Notes: generated by a model from the sequence alone, not told the origin. DNA of 64,000 nt from Virgibacillus dokdonensis (GCF_900166595.1 NZ_LT745763.1:1976660-2040659), one strand, 5' to 3'; shown: positions 9,176 through 18,735, counted from the first letter of the stretch. Translations and numbers: made by a program.

Positions 9176-9811
9176 ATGCAGAAAAATAAAATGCTTCTCA
9201 TTAATCACGTTAAAGAACATGCAACAATCTATTTATTTATGGTCATTCTATTTTTAACCGGTGTTATATTTGGCGCAATCCTCGTTAATAGTATGAATTT
9301 TGTTCAGAAACAAGATTTATTCTTCTATTTAGAACGATTTTTTAAACAGATAACAGATAATGAACTAGCGAATTACGATGAAATTTTCAAAAATAGTTTT
9401 TTTTATCATATTAAGTATTTATTGCTTTTATTTGTGTTGGGACTATCTGTTATCGGTTTGCCATTAGTTTGGATCCTAATTTTTCTTAAAGGTTTGGTAA
9501 TCGGGTTCTCTGTTGGTTTTATGGTTAATCAGCTAGGAATGAATGGCTTGTTGATCGCTACTTTATCCATCGCCCCACAGAACTTTCTTATTATACCTGT
9601 ATATATTATAGCAGGTAGCTTGGCAATGATTTTTTCTTTAACATTATTGAGTAAATTATTTACTAATAAAATATCACAACCAGTTTTTCAACCTTTTGGA
9701 AGATACGTCATATTATTTTCATTGTTGGCTTTTTTTGCTAGTGTTGCTGCTCTTTTGGAAACATTTATTGCAAATGAGGCAATGCAATGGGTTGTTCGGT
9801 CATTTTACTAA
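9176..9811 (+). CDS. spoIIM: Stage II sporulation protein M
   Basis: Membrane component of the SpoIID-SpoIIM-SpoIIP peptidoglycan-remodelling machine that drives engulfment of the forespore. 211 aa with about five hydrophobic segments (roughly 22-45, 85-110, 112-135, 140-165, 180-200). The ATG at 9176 has TGGAGG 7 nt upstream; the longer reading frame from 9125 has no ribosome site. It lies between the EndoQ-like gene and fur, as in other Bacillaceae. It is expected to be mother-cell specific (sigma-E), but I did not identify its promoter. Confidence 0.93.
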   Translation: MQKNKMLLINHVKEHATIYLFMVILFLTGVIFGAILVNSMNFVQKQDLFFYLERFFKQITDNELANYDEIFKNSFFYHIKYLLLLFVLGLSVIGLPLVWILIFLKGLVIGFSVGFMVNQLGMNGLLIATLSIAPQNFLIIPVYIIAGSLAMIFSLTLLSKLFTNKISQPVFQPFGRYVILFSLLAFFASVAALLETFIANEAMQWVVRSFY

Positions 9812-9825
9812 TAATTCATATTATA

Positions 9826-9840
9826 TTATAATTATTATAA
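9826..9840. promoter_or_regulatory. PerR/Fur-family box upstream of fur
   Basis: TTATAATTATTATAA is a perfect 7-1-7 inverted repeat identical to the B. subtilis PerR consensus TTATAATNATTATAA. It ends 23 nt upstream of the fur -35 element. B. subtilis fur is known to be PerR-controlled. Here the box lies upstream of, not over, the promoter, so the sign of control is unclear. Confidence 0.7.
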
Positions 9841-9863
9841 ATACAATGTGATATGATTTTGCT

Positions 9864-9892
9864 TTGACACAATTTTCATCCACGCATATAAT
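9864..9892 (+). promoter_or_regulatory. Perfect sigma-A promoter of fur
   Basis: TTGACA at 9864-9869, a 17-nt spacer and TATAAT at 9887-9892 match the sigma-A consensus at all twelve positions. Transcription would begin near 9899, 25 nt before the fur start codon. Confidence 0.85.
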
Positions 9893-9923
9893 AAAGATGG
9901 GATATGAGGGAGGTAATAGCCCA

Positions 9924-10382
9924 ATGGAACATCGAATTGACCGGATTAAAAAACAACTCCATGCCCAAAGTTATAAGTTAACACCGCAGCGCGAGGCTAC
10001 TGTCCGTGTTTTATTGGAAAGGGAAGAAGACCATTTGAGTGCGGAAGATGTTTATTTATTAGTAAAAGAAAAAGCCCCAGAAATAGGTTTGGCAACTGTA
10101 TATCGTACATTGGAATTATTATCGGAATTGAAAATTGTTGATAAAATAAATTTTGGTGATGGTGTTTCTCGTTACGATTTACGAAAAGAAGGTGCAAAAC
10201 ATTCGCATCACCACCTCGTTTGTTCCGAATGTGGTGCAGTTGAAGAAATTGAGGAAGATTTACTTGAAGAGGTTGAAAAAATAGTTCAAAATGAATGGGG
10301 ATTTCAAGTAAAGGATCACCGACTCACATTCCATGGTGTTTGTAAGCAATGCCAAGCTGTAACAGTAAGTGCTTCTAGTTAA
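9924..10382 (+). CDS. fur: Ferric uptake regulator Fur
   Basis: Iron-responsive repressor of siderophore and iron-uptake genes, 152 aa. The N-terminal winged helix (about 15-85; TPQREATVRVL, GLATVYRTLELL) is followed by the metal-binding dimerisation domain with HSHHH (93-97) and the structural-zinc Cys pairs C100/C103 and C140/C143. The start at 9924 (MEHRIDRIKK) has GGGAGG upstream. The position before yqzK-xerD matches B. subtilis fur, and I prefer Fur over PerR or Zur for that reason. It has its own perfect promoter and an upstream PerR-type box. Confidence 0.95.
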   Translation: MEHRIDRIKKQLHAQSYKLTPQREATVRVLLEREEDHLSAEDVYLLVKEKAPEIGLATVYRTLELLSELKIVDKINFGDGVSRYDLRKEGAKHSHHHLVCSECGAVEEIEEDLLEEVEKIVQNEWGFQVKDHRLTFHGVCKQCQAVTVSASS

Positions 10383-10415
10383 GTTTCATGCTATTATACT
10401 AGAAGCACGTATCTT
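10369..10415 (+). terminator. Hairpin overlapping the fur 3' end
   Basis: Perfect 11-bp arms GTGCTTCTAGT (10369-10379, inside the last fur codons) and ACTAGAAGCAC (10398-10408). The following tract is only weakly T-rich, so termination may be inefficient. Confidence 0.6.
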
Positions 10416-10774
10416 TATTAAATCGTTTATTTCATTGGATAATGGGACCTAGAAAATTTGTATTCGCTTAAATCGATAGGAAACGAACTAAAAAAATAAT
10501 AACTTACATATGGAAAATCATTTACAAATGGTGATAAAAGCTGTACATTAAAGATAAGACTCTTTGCTAGTTTTTTATTTTAACCCTGCAAGTGACGGTC
10601 GTACCTTATTAGGTTAAGAGTTTCAATGTTAGTACAGAAACCAAGTACGACGGAACAAACTGCTATGGTTAAGTTAGGAAACTATTGTTATATGAAGTTT
10701 TACTTTAATACGTATATTGCACCTCTATTTCTGCATATCTTTTTTATAAAGGTATTTTTAGAGGAGCAAAATGT
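10409..10774. other. Intergenic region fur-yqzK
   Basis: About 365 bp without a coding frame. It holds a spaced inverted repeat with arms GTCGTAC (about 10600-10606) and GTACGAC (about 10644-10650), and a 17-nt sequence (10669-10685) that recurs exactly at 15500-15516. No clear promoter is called. Confidence 0.5.
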
Positions 10775-10981
10775 ATGAGAACAATTCTAATGGATATTGT
10801 AAAAGTGTTTTTTTTGTTTGTTGCGTTCACCTTATTATTTTACTATGGTTTACGTGTTATGCATGCTGAATATGAGCACTTTCATCGCTACGCCCCACCT
10901 GAAGGCCCTGCTGTGAAAGTATATTCAGAAGAGCATAGTTTTTTTGAACGCATTCATTTATTTTTCCGTTTAGGGGAGTAA
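10775..10981 (+). CDS. yqzK: DUF4227 small membrane protein, YqzK-like
   Basis: 68-aa protein with one hydrophobic segment (about 8-27) and a polar tail rich in His and Glu. It belongs to the DUF4227/YqzK family, found directly upstream of xerD in many Bacillaceae. The ATG at 10775 is preceded by GAGGAG. It ends 4 bp before xerD, so the two are co-transcribed. Function is unknown. Confidence 0.85.
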   Translation: MRTILMDIVKVFFLFVAFTLLFYYGLRVMHAEYEHFHRYAPPEGPAVKVYSEEHSFFERIHLFFRLGE

Positions 10982-10985
10982 AATT

Positions 10986-11879
10986 ATGTTACATGATAGT
11001 GCAAAAGATTTTTTTCAGTATCTGCGAATTGAGCGAGGGTTGTCAGATAATACACTTACATCCTACCAAAGAGATATTAACCAATATATTCAATACTTAA
11101 AAACAATTGTAGGAAGAAAGAATTGGGAAGAAGTTACACGAACAGATATGACCAAGTTTTTATACAGCTTGAAAGACGATAATAAGTCGTCAGCTACGAT
11201 ATCTCGTCATATTTCTTCACTGCGAGCGTTTCATCAATTTTTAGTTCGTGAGCAAATTGTGACCCATGATGCAAGTTTGCATATTGAAACACCAAAGAAA
11301 GAGCGCAAACTACCAGATGTTTTATCTGTCAAAGAAATGGATGCGCTTTTAAACATTCCAGGGACAAGCCCATTACAGGTAAGAAATAAAGCGATGTTTG
11401 AACTTCTCTACGCAACAGGATTACGTGTAACTGAAATGATTACTTTAAGAGTTTCTGACTTACATCTCACCATGGGATTTGTGCAGTGTGTAGGCAAAGG
11501 GTCGAAAGAGCGTATTGTTCCATTAGGTAATACAGCTATCCATGCAGTGGAGAACTATTTGCAACAAGGAAGAAAGAAGTTAATTAAACGTCATCCTAAG
11601 ACAGATACTCTATTTGTAAATCAACATGGTAAACCATTGTCACGACAAGGTTTTTGGAAAGTTTTAAAGAAAAGAGCGTTGGAAGCCGGTATAAACAAAA
11701 CAATTACGCCCCATACATTACGGCACTCTTTTGCTACACATTTATTAGAGAATGGGGCAGATTTACGACTTGTTCAAGAAATGCTGGGACATGTAGATAT
11801 TTCCACAACACAAATATATACTCATGTAACAAAAACTAGGCTAAAGGATGTTTATACAAGTTATCATCCCAGAGCTTAA
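10986..11879 (+). CDS. xerD: Site-specific tyrosine recombinase XerD
   Basis: Tyrosine recombinase that, with its XerC/CodV partner, resolves chromosome dimers at dif. 297 aa, the usual length. The N-terminal SAM-like core-binding domain covers about 1-90. The catalytic residues are R147, K171, H243, R246, H269 and the nucleophile Y278 ([34 protein letters not shown]). It follows yqzK by 4 bp and precedes the nucleoside operon. This is the ripX/xerD position of B. subtilis, so it is a housekeeping recombinase and not a phage integrase. Confidence 0.96.
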   Translation: MLHDSAKDFFQYLRIERGLSDNTLTSYQRDINQYIQYLKTIVGRKNWEEVTRTDMTKFLYSLKDDNKSSATISRHISSLRAFHQFLVREQIVTHDASLHIETPKKERKLPDVLSVKEMDALLNIPGTSPLQVRNKAMFELLYATGLRVTEMITLRVSDLHLTMGFVQCVGKGSKERIVPLGNTAIHAVENYLQQGRKKLIKRHPKTDTLFVNQHGKPLSRQGFWKVLKKRALEAGINKTITPHTLRHSFATHLLENGADLRLVQEMLGHVDISTTQIYTHVTKTRLKDVYTSYHPRA

Positions 11880-11972
11880 TTTTTACTTAGTTGTCTGACA
11901 TCCTACAACATGGAATGTAAACATAGTTTCTCTTATTTTCGGGAACATAACTAATAGAAGGAGGGAATGTCA

Positions 11973-13148
11973 TTGCAAAAATTTAAACGTATTTTTCTTG
12001 TAGTAATGGATTCTGTAGGTATTGGAGAGGCGCCAGACGCTGAAATGTTTAATGATAAGGGGGCTGACACCTTAGGACATATTGCAGCACATCGGAATGG
12101 ACTTCATATGCCGTATATGGGGAGTTTAGGCTTAAGTAATATTAGAGAAATTCAAGGAATTGAGAAAGCGGATTCTCCAAAAGCGCATTATACAAAAATG
12201 AAAGAAGCTTCGAATGGAAAAGATACGATGACAGGTCATTGGGAAATAATGGGGCTTCATATTGAACAGCCGTTTCGCACTTTTCCAGAGGGATTTCCAG
12301 CTGAACTTATTCAAGAACTGGAGCAACAAACCGGTCATAAAGTAATTGGAAATAAACCAGCGTCTGGTACGAAAATTATTGAAGAACTTGGCGAAGAACA
12401 TATGGAAACAGGTGCGTTAATTGTATATACTTCGGCAGATTCTGTTTTGCAGATCGCTGCACATGAAGAAATCATTCCAATTGATGAACAGTATCGTATT
12501 TGTGAGATAGCACGAAAGCTAACATTAGATGAAAAGTATATGGTTGGTCGTGTGATAGCTCGGCCGTTTATTGGTAAACCAGATGCCTTTGAACGAACTT
12601 CAAATCGCCATGACTATGCTTTAAAGCCTTTTGGAAGAACCGTTATGAATGAACTAAAGGATAATCAATACGATGTTATTGCTTTAGGAAAAATCTCTGA
12701 TATTTATGATGGGGAAGGGGTTACGTTAGCAGTACGTACAAAAGATAATGATGACGGAATGACAAAATTAGTCGAGTCTATGGAAGAAGACTTTAATGGA
12801 ATCAGCTTTTTAAATTTAGTTGACTTCGATGCAAAGTACGGACATCGTCGTGATCCTGATGGTTATGCCGAAGCTTTGGAAGCTTATGACGTTCGACTTC
12901 CAGAAGTACTAGAGAAACTACAGGATAAAGATTTATTAATTATAACCGCTGATCACGGTAATGATCCAACTCACCATGGTACAGACCACACTAGAGAGTT
13001 TGTTCCACTACTTGTTTATCATAATGGTATACAAGAAGGAAAAGAGTTACCAATTCGTGAAACTTTTGCTGATATTGGTGCAACCATTGCTGAAAATTTT
13101 GAAGTTTCAATGCCAAAACATGGGACAAGCTTCTTAAATAGCATTTAA
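11973..13148 (+). CDS. deoB: Phosphopentomutase
   Basis: Interconverts (deoxy)ribose 1-phosphate and 5-phosphate in nucleoside salvage. 391 aa with the alkaline-phosphatase-superfamily metal sites ([16 protein letters not shown] at the N-terminus; [25 protein letters not shown] near the C-terminus). The AAGGAGG at 11958-11964 is 8 nt from a TTG at 11973 but only 2 nt from the ATG at 11967, so TTG is preferred; the alternative adds two residues. It is the first gene of deoB-pupG-pdp. Confidence 0.95.
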   Translation: MQKFKRIFLVVMDSVGIGEAPDAEMFNDKGADTLGHIAAHRNGLHMPYMGSLGLSNIREIQGIEKADSPKAHYTKMKEASNGKDTMTGHWEIMGLHIEQPFRTFPEGFPAELIQELEQQTGHKVIGNKPASGTKIIEELGEEHMETGALIVYTSADSVLQIAAHEEIIPIDEQYRICEIARKLTLDEKYMVGRVIARPFIGKPDAFERTSNRHDYALKPFGRTVMNELKDNQYDVIALGKISDIYDGEGVTLAVRTKDNDDGMTKLVESMEEDFNGISFLNLVDFDAKYGHRRDPDGYAEALEAYDVRLPEVLEKLQDKDLLIITADHGNDPTHHGTDHTREFVPLLVYHNGIQEGKELPIRETFADIGATIAENFEVSMPKHGTSFLNSI

Positions 13149-13170
13149 AAATAGTAGGGGGGAATCGCGT

Positions 13171-14001
13171 ATGAAGCCAGAAGCAATAAAGCAAGCAAGC
13201 ACATATATACAACAAAAAATAAAACATCAACCTAAAATAGGTTTAATTCTAGGATCAGGGTTAGGCGTGTTAGCGGATGAAATTGAAGATGCAGTAGTTA
13301 TTCCATATAACGAGATACCACATTTTCCAGTATCAACGGTATCAGGTCATAAAGGGCAATTAGTCTCAGGAATATTAAAAGGAAAACCAGTTATTGCGAT
13401 GCAAGGACGTTTTCATTATTATGAAGGATACCCAATGCAACAGGTTACCTTTCCTGTTCGTGTTTTCAAAGATCTTGGAATGGAGACTCTTCTTGTTACC
13501 AATGCGGCTGGTGGCGTAAATGAACAATTTCACCCTGGAGATCTTATGCTTATTACAGATCATATCAATAACATGGGGGCCAATCCGTTAATTGGCAAGA
13601 ATGATAATCAATTAGGAGTAAGATTTCCCGATCTGTCGGAAGTGTATAGTAAAAAATTAATTGCACATGCTGAATCTTGCGCTAAAGACATTGGTTTACC
13701 AATTCAAAAAGGGGTGTATGTTGGCAATACAGGCCCTTCATATGAAACACCTGCTGAAGTTCGTATGCTTCGAACGTTAGGCGGCGATGCTGTTGGAATG
13801 TCGACGGTTCCTGAAGTTATTGTTGCAGCACATGCTGGTATGGAAGTCCTTGGTATTTCTTGCATTTCAAATATGGCAGCAGGTATTCTTGATCAGCCAT
13901 TAACCCATGATGAAGTAATTGAAACTACAGAACGAGTGAAAGAATCATTTCTGCAATTTGTTAAGCAAGTAATTGAAAAAATTCCGGAAAGGTTAGGTTG
14001 A
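13171..14001 (+). CDS. pupG: Purine-nucleoside phosphorylase (type I trimeric)
   Basis: Phosphorolysis of guanosine/inosine-type nucleosides to base and (deoxy)ribose 1-phosphate, which deoB then isomerises. 276 aa. Family motifs include LILGSGLG, the phosphate loop [19 protein letters not shown] and MSTVPEV. GGGGGA lies before the ATG. Its stop overlaps the region where pdp begins, giving tight coupling. B. subtilis pupG (punA) also follows drm. Confidence 0.95.
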   Translation: MKPEAIKQASTYIQQKIKHQPKIGLILGSGLGVLADEIEDAVVIPYNEIPHFPVSTVSGHKGQLVSGILKGKPVIAMQGRFHYYEGYPMQQVTFPVRVFKDLGMETLLVTNAAGGVNEQFHPGDLMLITDHINNMGANPLIGKNDNQLGVRFPDLSEVYSKKLIAHAESCAKDIGLPIQKGVYVGNTGPSYETPAEVRMLRTLGGDAVGMSTVPEVIVAAHAGMEVLGISCISNMAAGILDQPLTHDEVIETTERVKESFLQFVKQVIEKIPERLG

Positions 14002-14006
14002 TAAAC

Positions 14007-15314
14007 ATGCGCATGTATGACATTATTGAAAAAAAACGAGACAATCAAGCTTTAACAAAAGACGAAATTCAATTTTTTATTCAAGGTTATACGAATGAAG
14101 AAATTCCTGATTATCAAGTTAGTGCTCTATTAATGGCAATTTATTTTCAAGATATGAATGATCAAGAACGTGCTGAGTTGACCCAAGCTATGGTCGAATC
14201 AGGGGATCAGATTGAATTATCTGCTATTGAAGGAATAAAAGTAGATAAGCATTCTACTGGAGGCGTTGGTGATACAACAACGTTAATCCTTGCGCCACTC
14301 GTTGCTTCTGTAGGTGTACCGGTAGCTAAAATGAGTGGAAGAGGTCTAGGCCATACAGGTGGTACAATTGATAAATTAGAGTCTGTGCCGGGCTTTCATG
14401 TTGAAATATCCAATGATGAATTTATAGAATTAGTTAATAAAAACAAAGTAGCAGTCGTAGGTCAGTCAGGCAATCTTACTCCAGCTGATAAGAAAATTTA
14501 TGGTTTGAGAGATGTTACGGCAACAGTAAATTCAATACCGCTGATTGCTAGTTCTATTATGAGTAAAAAGATTGCTTCAGGTGCAGATGCTATCGTTCTT
14601 GATGTGAAAACGGGCGCTGGGGCTTTTATGAAAGATTTGGATGATGCTAAGGAACTTGCAACGGCTATGGTTACAATAGGAAATAAAGTAGGAAGAAATA
14701 CGATGGCGGTTATTTCTGATATGAGCCAACCACTGGGTCGAGCAATTGGAAACGCCTTAGAAGTGAAAGAGGCTATTGAAACATTGCAAGGGAAAGGGCC
14801 GGAAGATTTAACGGAGCTTTGCTTAACATTAGGAAGCCAAATGGTCGTCTTAGCAGAGGAGGCTGACACAATTGATGAGGCGCGCAAGAAATTAGAAGCA
14901 AACCTGCATAATGGCAAGGCATTACAGCAATTTAAGGTTTTTCTTGAATCTCAAGGTGGAGATGCTTCTGTAGTCGATCATTCTGAAACTTTACCCCAAG
15001 CATCTTATAAAATAGAACTGCCAGCTAAAAGTTCAGGAAAAATATCTGAAATTGTAGCTGATGACATTGGAACGGCAGCGATGATGCTAGGCGCTGGCAG
15101 GGCAACGAAAGATGCAGTTATTGATTTAGCAGTTGGTCTTGTTTTAAATAAGAAGATTGGAGACAGTGTGCTAGAAGGAGAATCTTTACTTACAATCTAT
15201 GCAAATACAGAAGACGTTAACGATGTTAAAGAGAAGCTTTACAATAGTATTACTATTTCTACAAATGAAATAAAAGCACCAACATTAATTCATGGTATGA
15301 TTACAGAATCATAA
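14007..15314 (+). CDS. pdp: Pyrimidine-nucleoside phosphorylase
   Basis: Phosphorolysis of uridine, deoxyuridine and thymidine, 435 aa. The signature [19 protein letters not shown] lies near residues 108-126, and [12 protein letters not shown] carries the phosphate-binding site. The ATG at 14007 (MRMYDII) matches the family N-terminus; an in-frame TTG at 13998 overlapping the previous stop is the alternative. In B. subtilis pdp belongs to the separate dra-nupC-pdp operon. Here it completes a combined purine and pyrimidine salvage operon with deoB and pupG. Confidence 0.95.
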   Translation: MRMYDIIEKKRDNQALTKDEIQFFIQGYTNEEIPDYQVSALLMAIYFQDMNDQERAELTQAMVESGDQIELSAIEGIKVDKHSTGGVGDTTTLILAPLVASVGVPVAKMSGRGLGHTGGTIDKLESVPGFHVEISNDEFIELVNKNKVAVVGQSGNLTPADKKIYGLRDVTATVNSIPLIASSIMSKKIASGADAIVLDVKTGAGAFMKDLDDAKELATAMVTIGNKVGRNTMAVISDMSQPLGRAIGNALEVKEAIETLQGKGPEDLTELCLTLGSQMVVLAEEADTIDEARKKLEANLHNGKALQQFKVFLESQGGDASVVDHSETLPQASYKIELPAKSSGKISEIVADDIGTAAMMLGAGRATKDAVIDLAVGLVLNKKIGDSVLEGESLLTIYANTEDVNDVKEKLYNSITISTNEIKAPTLIHGMITES

Positions 15315-15529
15315 AAGTAGATTTCTTCAGTGGTTTTCTTTCACCTTAACCGGTTTGAAGTTATGCTTATATGCAAGAGTGCTATTTTGCAATCATGATC
15401 TTTAGTCTCTAGAGAATGGTAAAAGCTTTCGTTTAATTCTAGATATAAAACAGGTGAAATTTTATACATTTTGACGAAAAACTAGTTTAACAACTTTCCT
15501 TAAGTTAGGAAACTATGTCAAGATAGGTG

Positions 15530-15560
15530 ATGGCTCGCTCAATGTGAGCCATTTATTTTT
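15530..15560 (+). terminator. Intrinsic terminator of the deoB-pupG-pdp operon
   Basis: Arms ATGGCTC and GAGCCAT with a 9-nt loop, then TTATTTTTG. It lies 216 bp after the pdp stop. Confidence 0.75.
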
Positions 15561-15602
15561 GTGCTATAGGAACGCATAAGATTTTTAGGTTTATAGTATA
15601 GG
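15561..15602 (+). repeat. Dispersed imperfect-palindromic repeat, copy A
   Basis: Left arm GTGCTATAGGAA, right arm GGTTTATAGTATAGG. It starts directly after the T-tract of the pdp terminator. Other copies are at 18688, 21890, 27045 and 40029. Confidence 0.6.
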
Positions 15603-15780
15603 TAAAACGACGACGTTTTATCCCCATAAAGTAAGCATTATAAAGTAAACTTATCTCCAATATTTTGGTATAAAAAATATCTAATTTGGTTAGCCTATAT
15701 ATATGACGTCTGAATAGGAACTAAAGGATCTATAACGGTTAAAAATGGATAAGCTACATAGGAATATTGGAGGGAAAAGA

Positions 15781-16956
15781 ATGAAAAAAACTCTATGCAT
15801 CATCAGCCTTGTCTGTATTCTCATGGGAAACGCGGTAACTTTCGTAAGTGCTGAAGAAGTGAAAAAAAATAACAATCAAAAGTTAGCTGAAGATGCTAAA
15901 TCAGCTCTTTTGATGGAGCGTGATACAGGAAAGATATTATTCCATAAAAATGAGCATGAAAAACTACCACCAGCAAGTATGACGAAAATTATGACGCTGT
16001 TATTAATCATGGAAGCATTAGATGAAGAAAATTTAAAAATAAACGAACAAGTAAGGGTAAGCGAGCATGCTGCTTCTATGGGAGGGTCGCAAATATTCTT
16101 AGAAGCCGGAGAAGAGATGAGTGTTGATGACTTGTTAAAAGGAATTTCTATAGCTTCCGGTAATGATGCTAGTGTAGCTTTAGCAGAACGAATAGCTGGA
16201 AGTGAAGATGCTTTTGTAGAGAAAATGAACCAAAAAGTAAAAGAACTTGGATTAAAAAACACAAAATTTCAAAATGTAACAGGGCTTCCTGCTGATGAGC
16301 AGTACAGTACAGCTCATGATATGGCTGTGATGTCGAAAGAGTTGCTAAAATATGAAGATATTACTAACTATACCTCCATTTATGAGGATTATTTACGTAA
16401 AGGAGAAGATAATGAATTTTGGCTTGTGAATACAAATCGGCTAGTAAAGTTTTATGCAGGTGTTGATGGGCTAAAAACAGGCTATACAAGTGAAGCAAAA
16501 TATTGTTTGTCAGCTACAGCGGAAAAAGAAGAAATGCGAGTTATTGCAGTAGTTATGGGAGCAAGTTCTTCTAAAGAAAGAAATGAACAAGTTTCTAAAA
16601 TGCTTGATTATGCATTTAACCATTATCAAACGCAAAAATTATTTGAAAAAGGCGATAAAATAACCGAATTAAACCTAACTAAAGCTGAAAACAAACAAAC
16701 TGATGTAGTTGCTGCAGAATCTATTAGTACATTATTTGAGCGGGGAGATTCTATTGACAATATTACTACAGAAGTGGTTATGAAAGAAGATATTCAACTT
16801 CCTGTTCAAAAAGGAGATTCTGTAGGTGAGCTTATTGTAAAAGATAAAGATAACATTTTATCTAGAAGTAATTTGACTGTTAAAGATACTATTCATGAAG
16901 CGACTTTCGGTACTCTTTGGAAGCGTGTATGGCAAAATATGGCGAAAAATGATTAA
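15781..16956 (+). CDS. dacF: D-alanyl-D-alanine carboxypeptidase DacF (penicillin-binding protein)
   Basis: Low-molecular-mass class C penicillin-binding protein that trims the stem-peptide D-Ala during spore cortex synthesis. 391 aa. A signal peptide covers about 1-25 (cleavage near VSAEE). The active-site triads are S66-M-T-K69, S126-G-N128 and K232-T-G234, followed by the PBP5-type C-terminal beta domain. The ATG at 15781 has TGGAGGG 6 nt upstream. It precedes spoIIAA by 112 bp exactly as B. subtilis dacF does, and readthrough into spoIIA is likely late in sporulation. Confidence 0.94.
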   Translation: MKKTLCIISLVCILMGNAVTFVSAEEVKKNNNQKLAEDAKSALLMERDTGKILFHKNEHEKLPPASMTKIMTLLLIMEALDEENLKINEQVRVSEHAASMGGSQIFLEAGEEMSVDDLLKGISIASGNDASVALAERIAGSEDAFVEKMNQKVKELGLKNTKFQNVTGLPADEQYSTAHDMAVMSKELLKYEDITNYTSIYEDYLRKGEDNEFWLVNTNRLVKFYAGVDGLKTGYTSEAKYCLSATAEKEEMRVIAVVMGASSSKERNEQVSKMLDYAFNHYQTQKLFEKGDKITELNLTKAENKQTDVVAAESISTLFERGDSIDNITTEVVMKEDIQLPVQKGDSVGELIVKDKDNILSRSNLTVKDTIHEATFGTLWKRVWQNMAKND

Positions 16957-16998
16957 TTATTTCTATTTTGGCAGAACTATTTCTTCTTTTGTCAACAA

Positions 16999-17030
16999 GC
17001 AGGATTTATATTCTAGATTCTCGAACTATA
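16999..17030 (+). promoter_or_regulatory. Candidate sigma-H promoter of spoIIA
   Basis: AGGATTT (17001-17007) matches the sigma-H -35 AGGAnnT and GAACT (17023-17027) resembles the -10 GAAT. The 15-nt gap between them fits the sigma-H spacing. B. subtilis spoIIA is sigma-H dependent. Confidence 0.6.
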
Positions 17031-17068
17031 AAAGTATGGCAGTATGAAAGAAGGAGGAGACAAAGGCA

Positions 17069-17422
17069 ATGGGACTTCATTCAACATTTGCTGTTAAAGA
17101 GAATGTATTAGTTGTTCGCCTTTCTGGGGAATTAGATCACCATGAAGCAGAACAACTACGTAAAGAATGGAAAGAAGTAATGTGTGAGCATGACATTAAA
17201 CATGTAGTTTTAAATTTAGAAGCTATGGATTTTATGGATAGTTCTGGACTAGGAGTAGTGTTGGGAAGGTATAAAGAAGTATTACAGTTAGGAGGAGAGA
17301 TGGTTGTTTGTTCTGTCTCCCCTCCAGTAAGAAGGTTGTTTGAAATGTCGGGATTATTTAAGATTGTTCGATTAGAGGAGAACGAACAATTTGCTTTAGA
17401 GACGTTGGGGGTGGCATCGTGA
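17069..17422 (+). CDS. spoIIAA: Anti-sigma-F factor antagonist
   Basis: STAS-domain protein that, when dephosphorylated by SpoIIE, binds SpoIIAB and frees sigma-F in the forespore. 117 aa. The phosphorylated serine is Ser58 in MDSSGLG, the same position as in B. subtilis. GGAGGAG lies before the ATG. The stop overlaps the GTG start of spoIIAB by 4 nt, typical of the coupled spoIIA operon. Confidence 0.97.
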   Translation: MGLHSTFAVKENVLVVRLSGELDHHEAEQLRKEWKEVMCEHDIKHVVLNLEAMDFMDSSGLGVVLGRYKEVLQLGGEMVVCSVSPPVRRLFEMSGLFKIVRLEENEQFALETLGVAS

Positions 17423-17862
17423 AAAATGAAATGACAGTTACCTTTTCAAGTGTTAGTGAAAATGAATCATTTGCTAGAGTAACCGTAGCTGCTTTTGTAA
17501 GTAAGCTCGATCCGACAATGGACGAGCTTACAGAAATTAAAACAGTAGTATCAGAAGCTGTAACCAATTGCATTATTCATGCTTATAATAATGAACCTCA
17601 TCATGAGGTAACAATAACCTGTGCGTTAATAGATGAACAAGTGGAATTAATTATCAAGGATAACGGAATTGGGATTGATGATATTGACGAAGCACGCCAG
17701 CCACTATATACTTCCAAACCTGAGTTAGAGCGATCTGGTATGGGTTTTACAATTATTGAGAACTTTATGGATACTGTCGAGGTTATATCTAATCCTGAAC
17801 AAGGAACAACTGTACACATGACCAAACAATTAACCAACGCAAAAACGATGTGCTCATCGTGA
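17419..17862 (+). CDS. spoIIAB: Anti-sigma-F factor / serine kinase
   Basis: GHKL-fold kinase that phosphorylates SpoIIAA on Ser58 and holds sigma-F inactive in the predivisional cell. 147 aa. The N box ([13 protein letters not shown]) and G1 box (DNGIGIDD) are present, followed by [13 protein letters not shown] as the ATP lid/G2 region. It starts with GTG in a 4-nt overlap with spoIIAA and ends 12 bp before sigF, so stoichiometry is set by coupling. Confidence 0.97.
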   Translation: MKNEMTVTFSSVSENESFARVTVAAFVSKLDPTMDELTEIKTVVSEAVTNCIIHAYNNEPHHEVTITCALIDEQVELIIKDNGIGIDDIDEARQPLYTSKPELERSGMGFTIIENFMDTVEVISNPEQGTTVHMTKQLTNAKTMCSS

Positions 17863-17874
17863 AAGGCCTTAGCG

Positions 17875-18630
17875 ATGAATGTTAATGTACAAGGGGATAA
17901 TAGGAGCGATTCATTATCTGATCAGGAAGTAAAAACACTAATTGAAAAAAGTCAGCAAGGGGATAAAGTAGCAAGAGATAAATTAGTGGAAAAAAATATC
18001 CGCCTTGTATGGTCGGTTGTACAACGGTTTATAAACAGAGGATATGACCCAGACGATTTGTTTCAAATTGGAAGTATTGGTCTCATTAAATCCATTGATA
18101 AGTTTGATTTATCCTATGATGTCCGTTTTTCCACGTATGCTGTGCCAATGATTATTGGTGAAATTCAACGTTTTATTCGGGATGATGGAACTGTGAAAGT
18201 TAGTCGGTCATTAAAAGAAACTGGGAACCGGATTCGAAAGAAAAAAGATGAATTAACGAAAAAAAACGGTAGATCACCAACAGTAAATGAATTATCAGAG
18301 GCATTGGAAATCTCACCAGAAGAAGTTATCCATGCACAAGAAGCAAGTAGATCGCCACAATCTATTCATGAAACGGTATTTGAAAACGATGGTGACCCGA
18401 TTACGTTATTAGATCAAATTTCCGATCAAGATACAAAATGGTTTGAAAGGATCACTTTACAAGAGGCTATTCGCGACCTAAGTGAAAGAGAAAGACTCAT
18501 TGTTTATTTGCGTTATTACAAAGATCAAACACAATCTGAAGTAGCTAAACGTTTAGGTATATCGCAAGTTCAAGTATCTCGATTAGAGAAGAAAATATTA
18601 GAAGAGATGAAACTATACATTGATGTTTAA
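17875..18630 (+). CDS. sigF: RNA polymerase sporulation sigma factor SigF
   Basis: First forespore-specific sigma factor, 251 aa. Region 2 (NIRLVWSVVQRF...DDLFQIGSIGLIKSIDKFD...FSTYAVPMIIGEI) and region 4 (LSERERLIVYLRYYKDQTQSEVAKRLGISQVQVSRLEKKIL) are complete, with region 3 between. The distal gene of the spoIIA operon; a terminator follows 17 bp after the stop. Sequence is closer to SigF than SigG, and the SpoIIAA/AB context settles the assignment. Confidence 0.97.
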   Translation: MNVNVQGDNRSDSLSDQEVKTLIEKSQQGDKVARDKLVEKNIRLVWSVVQRFINRGYDPDDLFQIGSIGLIKSIDKFDLSYDVRFSTYAVPMIIGEIQRFIRDDGTVKVSRSLKETGNRIRKKKDELTKKNGRSPTVNELSEALEISPEEVIHAQEASRSPQSIHETVFENDGDPITLLDQISDQDTKWFERITLQEAIRDLSERERLIVYLRYYKDQTQSEVAKRLGISQVQVSRLEKKILEEMKLYIDV

Positions 18631-18646
18631 ATAAAACTAGTAGTAA

Positions 18647-18687
18647 GATGATCTCATTTGCCAAATGCGGTAGATGGGATCATTTTT
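18647..18687 (+). terminator. Intrinsic terminator of spoIIA operon
   Basis: Hairpin with arms ATGATCTCAT and ATGGGATCAT (one internal wobble) followed by TTTTTG. Confidence 0.75.
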
Positions 18688-18735
18688 GTACTATAGGAAA
18701 ATATGAATGAAGGTTTTTTCCGAATTATAAGCGTG
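18688..18735 (+). repeat. Dispersed repeat, copy B (left half conserved)
   Basis: GTACTATAGGAAAATATGAA directly after the sigF terminator T-tract. The right half (ATTATAAGCG) has diverged. Confidence 0.45.

Larger units (their letters stand above)
15315..15780. other. Intergenic region pdp-dacF
   Basis: About 465 bp with no coding frame. It contains the exact 17-nt repeat at 15500-15516, a strong terminator (15530-15560) and one copy of the dispersed repeat (15561-15602). The dacF promoter must lie in the last 150 bp but is not identified with confidence. Confidence 0.5.

Noticed and set aside
10986..11879. Phage or island integrase
   Set aside because: Length, sequence and yqzK/deoB neighbours identify the housekeeping XerD; no attachment repeats flank it.
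14498..14917. 139-codon antisense open frame within pdp
   Set aside because: Shadow of a conserved gene; low-complexity Ser/Ala-rich translation, no ribosome site and no recognisable domain.
15876..16262. 128-codon antisense open frame within dacF
   Set aside because: Lies wholly opposite a conserved penicillin-binding protein; composition typical of antisense frames.
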